DNA of 64,000 nt. Source: Halomonas sp. GFAJ-1 (GTDB lineage: Bacteria; Pseudomonadota; Gammaproteobacteria; Pseudomonadales; Halomonadaceae). The stretch spans positions 2,108,001 to 2,172,000 of the forward strand of contig CP016490.1 in assembly GCA_002966495.1 (NCBI GenBank), written 5' to 3'. Under the pieces are notes generated by a model, which was not told the DNA's origin, ran no database searches, and saw only the letters and a list, made by a program, of their open reading frames with translations. The translations under genes and the position numbers were made by a program. Of this stretch, positions 45,114-51,802 are shown one piece after another. Numbering within the stretch: position 1 is the stretch's first letter; each line of letters starts with the position of its first letter.

Positions 45114-45205
45114 CCGCTGTCTAGTGAAGGCGTGGGGAAGCAGGAAGGTTTTTGGGGTGACTCAAGAACCCTCGGCCAACGGGCGGGGAGTGTCAGCCGA
45201 AGAAC
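45114..45205 (+). mobile_element. Right end / guide-RNA scaffold of the broken tnpB element
   Basis: The sequence after the tnpB fragment contains GGGAAGCAGGAAGG, then GACTCAAGAACCCTCGG and CGGGCGGGGAGTGTCA. This is the usual 3' end of a TnpB element, where the omega (re) RNA overlaps the gene's end and its guide lies just outside. By that pattern the guide would start near 45195 (GCCGAAGAACTC). Without an intact TnpB in cis it may be non-functional unless used by another copy. Confidence 0.5.
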
Positions 45206-45256
45206 TCTGGCTCTTGTCACTGAAGGCTTGCGTAAGTCGAGCTACGCAGGGAGCAT

Positions 45257-45931
45257 TCAAAAAGTGTAAGAAATGCCTAGCGTTGCTACAGGGTAGACGC
45301 GCAAGCTGTCAGCGTCTTCACGTAGTTGGCGCTCTTCTTCCCGTAAGTCAGCATGGAATACTGGATCAATATTCTCTAGACCGCGTGAAGTTGACAGCTG
45401 AACATCTACGTCGGTGGTGAACACACCAAGTTCAGAGAAAAAGCCAAAGCCATTAGTGTTTGACGAACGCCAGCCCATGCCGATGTACGGTTGAATCGTA
45501 TCCGCAATTACCACTTCACCATTAAGCGTGCCAATTTCATCAGCTGAATAGATGTTATCGTTGAGTTCGAAACTCTGGCCATCACGTGAACGGCCCGTGA
45601 CCGTAGCGGTCATGTCTGGCAATGCCGCGCCAGCCGTCAAAAAAAAGCGCCCTGCAAAAGGGTAGTAATCAATTTTAAGCATGCCTGCTTGTAAAGAAAT
45701 ATCGCCAGAGTAATCGACATCGTCAGTGTCGTAATCACCGCTGTAATCAAGGCCACCAGCATAATTGGCAGTTATAGAAAAGCGATTATGGAAACGCCAA
45801 GAGCCTTCTAGGCCAACGCCCGTTGTTCCTGCCATCAACCCCAAAGTGAATGAGTCATCAGCAGTAGCAGTGCTGGCCGCAGCAGAAGTTAAAGCTAGTG
45901 CGGCGACAAGAGAAAGCGATGTTTTTTTCAT
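45257..45931 (-). CDS. Outer-membrane beta-barrel protein
   Basis: I take the start at MKKTSLSLVAALALTSAAAS (ATG at 45931), which gives a 224-residue protein with a signal peptide cut after residue 24. The frame stays open upstream to 46060, but that part lies in insertion-sequence DNA and has no sense as protein. The mature part is a series of amphipathic strands, for example FTLGLMAGTTGVGLEGSWRF, FSITANYAGGLDYSGDY and LQAGMLKIDYYPFAGRFFLT. It ends with ATLGISYTF, whose terminal Phe is the usual signal for the Bam machinery. The family looks like small 8-strand barrels of unknown function. It has no clear ribosome-binding site, because a tnpB element sits just upstream, so expression may be impaired. 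Confidence 0.8.
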   Translation of the reverse strand: MKKTSLSLVAALALTSAAASTATADDSFTLGLMAGTTGVGLEGSWRFHNRFSITANYAGGLDYSGDYDTDDVDYSGDISLQAGMLKIDYYPFAGRFFLTAGAALPDMTATVTGRSRDGQSFELNDNIYSADEIGTLNGEVVIADTIQPYIGMGWRSSNTNGFGFFSELGVFTTDVDVQLSTSRGLENIDPVFHADLREEERQLREDADSLRVYPVATLGISYTF

Positions 45932-45939
45932 CAGATTTT

Positions 45940-47325
45940 GCGCGGGATACCCGGTTCTTTTATCAAAAATCCGCGTAAACCCTCGCCCGATTGAGGGCGG
46001 GGATACAAGCGGGCAGCGCGCTAGCGCTGCAGGGGTTGTAGTTTCGTATTTATCTGGCACTATACATTCATACAGTCAACGAGTTGAAGCCGTTGTGTTA
46101 ACAGCCACCAAAGTACGCATCTACCCCACCCCCGAACAGGCTGATTTCTTGAATCAGCAATTCGGGGCGGTGCGGTTTACGTACAACAAGGCACTGCACA
46201 TTATCAGCTCGCAGTACAAGCGCCATGGCACCAAGCTGCGCGCTAAGAAAGACCTCAAGCCGTTGTTGGCGGTGGCGAAGAAGTCTCGCAACTACCACTG
46301 GCTCAAAGCGTTTGATTCTATCGCACTGCAACAGGCGTGCATTAATCTGGATCGCGCCTTCCAGAACTTCTTTAACCCCCAGCTTAAAGCCCGCTATCCG
46401 CGCTTTAAACGCAAGCATGGCAAGCAATCGAGCTATCACTGCACCAGCGTTAAGGCGGGTGATGACTGGATCAAAGTCCCCAAGCTTACGCCGATTAAAG
46501 CCCGAATCCATCGAGAGATCGCCGGCACGCTGAAAAGCATCACACTGACCCGCACCCCCACAGGCAAGTATTTTGCCTCGCTGCTGGTGGAGGATGGTGT
46601 GGAGGCAACCGCACCGCTGCAAACGGTGGAGACGGTGCTGGGGGTCGATATGGGCTTAACGCATCTGGCCATCGACTCCACTGGCCGCAAGGTCGCCAAT
46701 CCTCGCTTCTTGAAGCTGGCGTCTGCCAACCTACGCCGCAAGCAGAAAGCGCTTTCACGCTGCCAGAAAGGTAGCAAGCGCCGTACGAAAGCGCGGCTAA
46801 TGCTCGCCAAGGCGCACGAGCGGCTGGCGAATGTGCGTGCTGACTTCCAGCACAAACTGTCTCGACAACTCATTGACGACAACCAAGCGGTGGTGGTCGA
46901 GACACTGAGCGTGAAAAACATGCTCAAAAACCGCAAGCTGGCCAAGCATATTGCCGATGCCAGTTGGAGCAGGTTGATCGAAAAACTGGCGTATAAGGCG
47001 AAGCAGCAAGGCAAGCATCTGGTCAGAATCGACCAATGGTTCGCCAGCTCCAAAACCTGCGCGGGCTGCGGCCACAAAGTCGAACAAATGCCCCTCAGTG
47101 TCCGCACCTGGGATTGCCCAAGCTGTGGCACAAAGGCGATTGACCGTGACGTAAACGCCGCGATCACTATTCGCCAGCAAGGCATTTTAAAATTAAAGGC
47201 GGAAGGGCTGTCCGTCTCTGCCCATCGAGGCCTGTGTAAGACCGGTCACGCACCGGCTGCGGCCTAAGACGTGGGAAGCCTCACCCGTGGTTGCGTAGCG
47301 ACTTAGGGTGGGGAGCAGTCACTGC
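45940..47325 (+). mobile_element. IS1341-type (IS200/IS605) element carrying tnpB only
   Basis: The left part (45940-46094) contains stem-loops CGCCC-GATTGA-GGGCG (about 45986-46001) and GCAGCG-CGCTAG-CGCTGC (about 46013-46030). The right part after tnpB contains CCTCACCC and GGGTGGGGAGCAGTCAC (about 47282-47325). There is no tnpA, so the element needs a helper transposase elsewhere. Its exact ends are approximate, since these elements lack inverted repeats. The omega-RNA should cover the end of tnpB and the right end, with a guide starting near 47326 (TGCCGGGAGGG). Confidence 0.6.
46095..47267 (+). CDS. tnpB: RNA-guided endonuclease TnpB
   Basis: I start at the GTG at 46095 (VLTATKVRIYPTPEQADFLN), which gives 390 residues, a normal TnpB length. 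An upstream open frame exists from 45765 but runs antisense through the beta-barrel gene. The N-terminal helix-turn-helix/wedge region is followed by the RuvC core. Asp185 lies in GVDMGLTHLA, Glu269 in VVVETLSVKNM and Asp352 in IDRDVNAA. The zinc ribbon uses Cys322/325 (CAGC) and Cys341/344 (CPSC). All catalytic residues are present. TnpB cleaves DNA guided by an omega-RNA and helps retain the transposon after excision. The C-terminal tail is longer than average (about 30 residues after the last motif). It converges on iscB, whose 3' end is 95 bases away. Confidence 0.93.
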   Translation: MLTATKVRIYPTPEQADFLNQQFGAVRFTYNKALHIISSQYKRHGTKLRAKKDLKPLLAVAKKSRNYHWLKAFDSIALQQACINLDRAFQNFFNPQLKARYPRFKRKHGKQSSYHCTSVKAGDDWIKVPKLTPIKARIHREIAGTLKSITLTRTPTGKYFASLLVEDGVEATAPLQTVETVLGVDMGLTHLAIDSTGRKVANPRFLKLASANLRRKQKALSRCQKGSKRRTKARLMLAKAHERLANVRADFQHKLSRQLIDDNQAVVVETLSVKNMLKNRKLAKHIADASWSRLIEKLAYKAKQQGKHLVRIDQWFASSKTCAGCGHKVEQMPLSVRTWDCPSCGTKAIDRDVNAAITIRQQGILKLKAEGLSVSAHRGLCKTGHAPAAA

Positions 47326-47340
47326 CGGGAGGGATAGCGC

Positions 47341-47357
47341 GTCGCCCGCAGGGCGAC
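47341..47357. repeat. Perfect 7-bp hairpin between tnpB and iscB
   Basis: GTCGCCC (47341-47347), loop GCA, then GGGCGAC (47351-47357). It lies six bases beyond the stop of iscB and about 15 bases beyond the tnpB element's right end. It may be the right-end hairpin of the iscB element, used for transposase recognition. No T-run follows it on either strand, so it is a poor terminator. Confidence 0.6.
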
Positions 47358-47362
47358 AGAGA

Positions 47363-48733
47363 TTACGCTACCGCCTGCTCCGCGCCTCCTTTGTGGTTAA
47401 TGGATGATAAGAGGTGGTAGGCGTAGCCATCACCGCGTTGGATGACAGTGCAGTATTTGTAGGAAATACCTTGTACGGCACCATTTTCGGTTTGGATGTT
47501 AAAACTGCCGGTTTTGCGCACTGCGACGCGGCCGGTATGGGTGCCGGCCCTCTTGCCGGTCGTCACGATGGCTTTGACCATATCGCCCGTCTGAAAGCCT
47601 TTTAACTGCTTTTGCCGCATTAAATAGCCACGCGGAAAGCCGTGTTTGGTCAGGCGAGTGCGCTGGTAGCTGCCGCGCCCCATCGCTTTGATGGTTAAAG
47701 TGGGCACCTGCCAGTCGTTCAGCGTGCCGAACGCACCGATACAGGCGGCATCTAAGGCATGGGTTTTAGGGATGCCCAGCCGCTGGCGGTTGTATTTGGT
47801 GCGGCCACTACTGGCCACCGATACGGGAAGGTTAGTGGCTTTGAGCGCATTAAACAGCGCCCAGCGTGTGGCGTTGACTGCACTGGCATCGCGCAGCGGT
47901 TGTTTCAATTGGCGCTGCACGCGATCCAGGCGAGCGTCGGCAGTGTGGCCGTTGGCTTTCAGTCGGCGCTTCAAACCGTTGCTTGTGGCGAAAAAACGGG
48001 TAAGCGCCTGGCTATCCTTTTCCTGGTTACAGGGGTGGCAGCTCAAGGTTAAATTGCTGATGCGATTGGAGCCACCGCGAGAGTGCGGCACCACATGCTC
48101 AATTTCCAATGGTGTCTCGGTGTCGCCACAGTAGGCACATTCCCGGCCCCATTTTTCCAGCAGGTACTCGCGGATTTCGTACCCCAGCAGTGTGCCTTGC
48201 TGGTATTCGATACCGCTGATCTCTGGGTTTTCCAGCTTTTGCGTATCAAAGTGCACTAACTCTTGATCCAGTGCGGTGATCGGGGCCAGTTTTCCTAGCC
48301 GCTGTACCCAGGCCATCGTGGTATCGACACGATGCTGCAACGACGGTGCCAACCAACCTTTAGGCTTGGTGCGGTTGTTAAAGCGCGGGGCGCGGTAGCG
48401 CAGGTTTGCACTGCGGCGGCGACGCCGAAAGGCGGCGCGCTGTTGCAGTGCTTTTTTGATCTGGTAGCCGCGATGCGTAAGCTCAAACAGGCACAGCACA
48501 TGGCGCTGCTCGCCATCTGATTCCCGCATCAGCGAAAGCCCCGTGGTTTTGCTACCTGGGTCGATGCCCAGGCGTAACGGCTGCGTGTCACCGCCGATAC
48601 GATCTTTCAGTCGAAGCGTGAACGGGTAGCGTTTATGCACCACCGCCCGACCCCGAGCAAGCAGTAACCGAGCGCGCTTTTCACTGCACGGCATCAAAGG
48701 CTGCTTTTGTTGATCCAGTACGAAAACCGCCAT
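47363..48733 (-). CDS. iscB: RNA-guided endonuclease IscB (Cas9 ancestor family)
   Basis: This 456-residue protein is typical of IscB. The N-terminus MAVFVLDQQKQPLMPCSEKR is the PLMP domain that names the group. RuvC-I follows with Asp58 in LGIDPGSKTTG. The arginine-rich bridge helix is AAFRRRRRSANLRYRAP (about 100-115). RuvC-II has Glu158 in ALDQELVHFDTQKLENPE. The HNH nuclease (about 199-240) has CAYC, IEHVVPHSRGG with His213, and SCHPCNQEK. RuvC-III is THALDAACIG. All catalytic residues are present, so both nuclease centres could be active. IscB uses an omega-RNA encoded just upstream of its gene, and a structured region is visible there. A GGAGG stands before the ATG at 48733. No transposase gene accompanies it. 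Confidence 0.95.
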   Translation of the reverse strand: MAVFVLDQQKQPLMPCSEKRARLLLARGRAVVHKRYPFTLRLKDRIGGDTQPLRLGIDPGSKTTGLSLMRESDGEQRHVLCLFELTHRGYQIKKALQQRAAFRRRRRSANLRYRAPRFNNRTKPKGWLAPSLQHRVDTTMAWVQRLGKLAPITALDQELVHFDTQKLENPEISGIEYQQGTLLGYEIREYLLEKWGRECAYCGDTETPLEIEHVVPHSRGGSNRISNLTLSCHPCNQEKDSQALTRFFATSNGLKRRLKANGHTADARLDRVQRQLKQPLRDASAVNATRWALFNALKATNLPVSVASSGRTKYNRQRLGIPKTHALDAACIGAFGTLNDWQVPTLTIKAMGRGSYQRTRLTKHGFPRGYLMRQKQLKGFQTGDMVKAIVTTGKRAGTHTGRVAVRKTGSFNIQTENGAVQGISYKYCTVIQRGDGYAYHLLSSINHKGGAEQAVA

Positions 48734-48736
48734 GCG

Positions 48737-49045
48737 ATTTCCTCCCTATTAACGCCCTTACGGGCCTTGTGTCGCGGGGCTTGCACCCCATCTCCCCTCG
48801 GGAATGTCGATAACCAGCTCCTGCCAACGAGGGTACGGTTAGCAGCGATCAGCACCTTCAGCGTTTTACCTTGCGCTAGCATGATGCTGACCTTTCAGAG
48901 CATTAGACTGAGGAAGCATCTACTGGTGAGTCTTAACGACCTATTATCAACGTAGCGGCGATATAGCCGCTCTCCCTGGTCAACCTAGCTTGTTTTCACA
49001 AGCTCCCTCCTTCAGGCGGGGGTAGCTGACTTATATGTCCAAATT
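48737..49045 (-). ncRNA. IscB omega-RNA region with left end of the element
   Basis: The 300 bases upstream of iscB hold several stable stems readable on the minus strand. AGCTTGT-GAAA-ACAAGCT (48987-49004) has a seven-pair stem. AGCGGC-TATATC-GCCGCT (48954-48971) has six pairs. GGGG-TGCAA-GCCCC lies at 48776-48789, and GCCC-GTAA-GGGC at 48754-48765. An imperfect stem at 49005-49022 (CCCCCGCCTGAAGGAGGG) is likely the element's left-end hairpin. Known IscB systems encode the omega-RNA here with the guide at its 5' end. The guide would then lie at about 49031-49050 on the minus strand (AATTTGGACATATAAG). Boundaries are inferred, not measured. Confidence 0.65.
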
Positions 49046-49368
49046 GCTTATTTATTGAAATGCCACGCGTGGCAGTGAGGCAACCCAACTATAAAGAAAA
49101 ATGAGCATTTTTTGAATCTTTGTTAAAAATTAGTGACTAACAAATTTTAGCTGTATTTTTTTTGCCATAAAAAGTTTAAATAGGGTTGATATGTTTTTTC
49201 TTATGCACCAGAAATGCGCAAATTTTTTTAGACTTTGGTCTATTTTTGTCGGTTTTTTGCCCCATACCGAAGCGGCATAGGGTATGCATAATTACGCTCT
49301 CGCAGTTAAATATGTGAAAGCTCTGGCCGGCCAATTACGTATTTTATAACTGCAAATGGTGTCTATTT
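49046..49368. promoter_or_regulatory. A/T-rich upstream region of gdhA
   Basis: No gene is visible. The region is distinctly A/T-rich between 49050 and 49260. Closer to gdhA there are two inverted repeats. One is CATACC (49262-49267) with GGTATG (49281-49286). The other is GCAGTTA (49302-49308) with TAACTGC (49347-49353). These could be operators for nitrogen or osmotic control, but I cannot assign a regulator. GCATAAT around 49285-49291 is a possible -10 element. No strong ribosome-binding site precedes the ATG at 49369. Confidence 0.4.
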
Positions 49369-50721
49369 ATGCCCTATGTCCACGATACGCTGACACGTTT
49401 AGCGAAAAGTAGCCCTGCACAGTCAGAGTTTTATCAAGCCACTGAAGAAGTGTTGGAGTGTCTTCGTCCACTGTTTGAGCGTGCGCCGCATTATCACCAG
49501 CACAGTATCATTGAGCGCATCGTCGAGCCTGAACGCCAAATTATGTTCCGCGTTAGCTGGGTGGATGATGCTGGTCGCGTTCAAGTGAATAAAGGGTACC
49601 GCGTACAGTTTAATTCCGCGCTCGGGCCTTATAAGGGTGGTTTGCGGTTCCATCCTAGTGTGACGTCTGGAATCATCAAGTTTCTGGGGTTTGAGCAGAT
49701 TTTTAAAAACGCACTGACCGGTTTGCCGATTGGCGGTGGTAAAGGTGGTTCTGACTTCGATCCTAAGGGCAAGTCTGACAACGAAATCATGCGTTTTTGT
49801 CAGTCGTTTATGACGGAGCTTCACCGTCATATTGGCCCGCATTCCGATGTGCCTGCGGGTGATATTGGCGTTGGTTCAAGGGAGATAGGCTATCTGTTTG
49901 GCCAATATAAGCGTTTGACTGGCCGTTACGAAGGTGTACTGACTGGTAAAGGGCTTAACTGGGGTGGCTCGCTGGGCCGCAAAGAGGCAACCGGCTACGG
50001 TGCGGTTTACTTTGCCGAGAACATGCTCACCGCCCGGGGTGAAGCGTTGCGCGGTAAAACGTGTTTGGTGTCGGGCGCGGGCAACGTGGCTATTTATACT
50101 ATTGAAAAGCTGTGCGAGCTGGGCGCTAAGCCGGTGACGTGCAGTGATTCCACCGGCACGATTCACGATCCTAGCGGTATCGATTTAGGCTTACTCAAGC
50201 AGTTAAAAGAAGTACAGCGCGTTTCACTGGAAAACTATCTTCACGACCATCCGGACGCGCAGTTCATTTCGGTACGGGATTATCCGCAGGATGGGCATGC
50301 GGTATGGCGCATTGAGGGCGATGCAGCCTTCCCCTGTGCTACCCAAAACGAGCTGACTGAAGCAGACGCTAACGCCTTGTTGGCTAACGGTGTTAACTGC
50401 GTAAGCGAAGGCGCCAACATGCCTTCCACCAAAGAGGCCGTAGACCGCTTTTTGGAAGCCAAGATTGCTTACGGCCCAGGTAAGGCGGCTAATGCCGGCG
50501 GGGTGGCGACCAGCCAGTTGGAAATGGCGCAAAACAGCAGCATGGAGCAGTGGCCGCTCGAAAAAGTTGACGAGAAGCTGAAGCAAATTATGGCGGATAT
50601 CCATCGCCAGTGTGCTGAGACAGCGGAAGAGTTTGGCGAGCCCGATAACTTAGTGCTAGGCGCCAATATTGCAGGCTTCCGTAAGGTAGCAGATGCGATG
50701 ATTGAGCAGGGCGTGACCTAA
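49369..50721 (+). CDS. gdhA: NADP-specific glutamate dehydrogenase
   Basis: This 450-residue protein is the length of hexameric bacterial GdhA. The substrate domain has KGGLRFHPSVTSGIIKFLGF, PIGGGKGGSDFDPKGKS and PAGDIGVGSREIGYL, which hold the catalytic Lys and Asp residues. The nucleotide domain shows CLVSGAGNVAIYTIEKL. The segment GKGLNWGGSLGRKEATGYG is characteristic of the NADP-dependent group. The enzyme makes glutamate from 2-oxoglutarate and ammonium (EC 1.4.1.4). In a halophile glutamate is also a counter-ion and compatible-solute precursor. The gene stands alone with its own terminator about 40 bases after the stop. It is a core metabolic gene and marks the end of the mobile-element region. 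Confidence 0.96.
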   Translation: MPYVHDTLTRLAKSSPAQSEFYQATEEVLECLRPLFERAPHYHQHSIIERIVEPERQIMFRVSWVDDAGRVQVNKGYRVQFNSALGPYKGGLRFHPSVTSGIIKFLGFEQIFKNALTGLPIGGGKGGSDFDPKGKSDNEIMRFCQSFMTELHRHIGPHSDVPAGDIGVGSREIGYLFGQYKRLTGRYEGVLTGKGLNWGGSLGRKEATGYGAVYFAENMLTARGEALRGKTCLVSGAGNVAIYTIEKLCELGAKPVTCSDSTGTIHDPSGIDLGLLKQLKEVQRVSLENYLHDHPDAQFISVRDYPQDGHAVWRIEGDAAFPCATQNELTEADANALLANGVNCVSEGANMPSTKEAVDRFLEAKIAYGPGKAANAGGVATSQLEMAQNSSMEQWPLEKVDEKLKQIMADIHRQCAETAEEFGEPDNLVLGANIAGFRKVADAMIEQGVT

Positions 50722-50763
50722 TCGCTTTTACAGCCTAATGCGTATATAGTGCTTGTATACAGT

Positions 50764-50791
50764 CCTTCCCTTTTTGGGGAGGGCTTTTTTT
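50764..50791 (+). terminator. Rho-independent terminator after gdhA
   Basis: CCTTCCC (50764-50770), loop TTTTT, then GGGGAGG (50776-50782), followed by GC and seven T (50785-50791). The stem has one G-T pair. It lies 43 bases after the gdhA stop and just before rnk. Confidence 0.85.
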
Positions 50792-50828
50792 GTGGTTTAT
50801 TTTTTACTGCTTTCTAAGGAGAGTAACC

Positions 50829-51242
50829 ATGGGGCAGCGTCCTCCGATTATTATTAACCGTATTGATGCCGAACGGCTTCAGCGCCTGATCGATAATGCC
50901 GCTGAGAAAGATTTGATGGTCGCAGAGCTACTCGAAGAGGAGCTGCTGCGCGGTGAAGTGCTGGACCCCCAGGAAATTCCTGAGGATGTGGTAAGTATGA
51001 ATAGCCAAATACGCTTTACCGATTTGACGCGTGAGCGTCAGATGATTCGCACCCTGGTGTACCCGCACTCGCTGGAAAGCGTGCCCGACGGTATTTCGGT
51101 GATGGCGCCCATCGGGGCGGCGTTAATCGGCCTTAAAATAGGCGACGTGATTGAGTGGCCGCTACCCAACAACACTGAAGTACGCCTGCGCGTCGATGCC
51201 ATTTTCTGGCAGCCTGAACGCGAGCAACAGTTTCATCGCTAG
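50829..51242 (+). CDS. rnk: Nucleoside diphosphate kinase regulator Rnk
   Basis: The protein is 137 residues from the ATG at 50829, where AAGGAGA stands nine bases upstream. An in-frame ATG at 50790 lies on the gdhA terminator's T-run and is unlikely to be used. The C-terminal half is the GreA/GreB-type FKBP-like domain: TLVYPHSLESVPDGISVMAP, then GAALIGLKIGDVIEWPLPNN. The N-terminus carries a short coiled-coil (AERLQRLIDNAAEKDLMVAEL) with an Arg/Pro-rich start. Rnk binds RNA polymerase near the secondary channel and affects nucleoside diphosphate kinase levels in E. coli and Pseudomonas. It converges with rfaH, with 11 bases between the stops. Confidence 0.92.
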   Translation: MGQRPPIIINRIDAERLQRLIDNAAEKDLMVAELLEEELLRGEVLDPQEIPEDVVSMNSQIRFTDLTRERQMIRTLVYPHSLESVPDGISVMAPIGAALIGLKIGDVIEWPLPNNTEVRLRVDAIFWQPEREQQFHR

Positions 51243-51253
51243 TGAGTCGAGTG

Positions 51254-51802
51254 TTAACCCTCACGCTTTTGCAGGCTGTCGACCGCGAGTTCGATATCCT
51301 GAGGGCGTTGCAGCACATTAAGCAATACGATTGCGCGCTCTTCGCCTTTGCAGCGTTTGAAGACGGCTTCTAAATCTTTGAAGGGGCCATCGGTAATGGT
51401 GACTTTCTCACCGGCGCTAAAATAACGGTGGCTGCCTTCTTGGCGATGTGGCTGCGTTAACAAGGTTTCGATGAGTGCGTTGGGCACCGCAATGGGGGTA
51501 TTGCCGAAGGTAAGTAGCCGCAATACGCCCCGTGTAGAGCGGATGGGGCGCCAGTTACTCACGGTCTGGTCCAGGCGAATAAACAGGTAGTAAGGGAAGA
51601 GCGGCTCGGTGATTGTGGTGAGCTTACCCTGACGTTTGCGCTGCACGTCTAGTACGGGGTGGAAGACCTCGTAATCCTGATTAGCGAGATGCTCAGCTGC
51701 GCGAAAAGACTCGCCACCTTTGCACTGGATGACGTACCAGCAGGGTTCACCGTTCTCTTTGCTCTCAGGGTCTTCTTGGCCCGATACTTCTTCCATGGTC
51801 AT
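51254..51802 (-). CDS. rfaH: RfaH-type transcription antiterminator
   Basis: This 182-residue protein has an NGN domain (CWYVIQCKGGESFRAAEHLA, then YEVFHPVLDVQRKRQGK and EPLFPYYLFIRLD) and a C-terminal KOW motif (GEKVTITDGPFKDLEAVFKR). It is a NusG paralogue of the RfaH type. RfaH rides with RNA polymerase and suppresses pausing and Rho termination in long operons that carry an ops element, typically for lipopolysaccharide, capsule or toxins. The first ATG (51802) overlaps the previous stop as TAATG; a second ATG follows two codons later. Being the last gene of a long capsule-type operon suggests it may act on this operon. I found no ops element on the operon's own strand in the window. Confidence 0.9.
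   Translation of the reverse strand: MTMEEVSGQEDPESKENGEPCWYVIQCKGGESFRAAEHLANQDYEVFHPVLDVQRKRQGKLTTITEPLFPYYLFIRLDQTVSNWRPIRSTRGVLRLLTFGNTPIAVPNALIETLLTQPHRQEGSHRYFSAGEKVTITDGPFKDLEAVFKRCKGEERAIVLLNVLQRPQDIELAVDSLQKREG

Noticed and set aside
45765..46094. N-terminal extension of TnpB by 110 residues
   Set aside because: This part is antisense to the outer-membrane barrel gene and element end; family homology begins at the GTG at 46095.
50790..50828. Upstream ATG extending Rnk by 13 residues
   Set aside because: It begins on the T-run of the gdhA terminator and lacks a ribosome-binding site; the ATG at 50829 has AAGGAGA.
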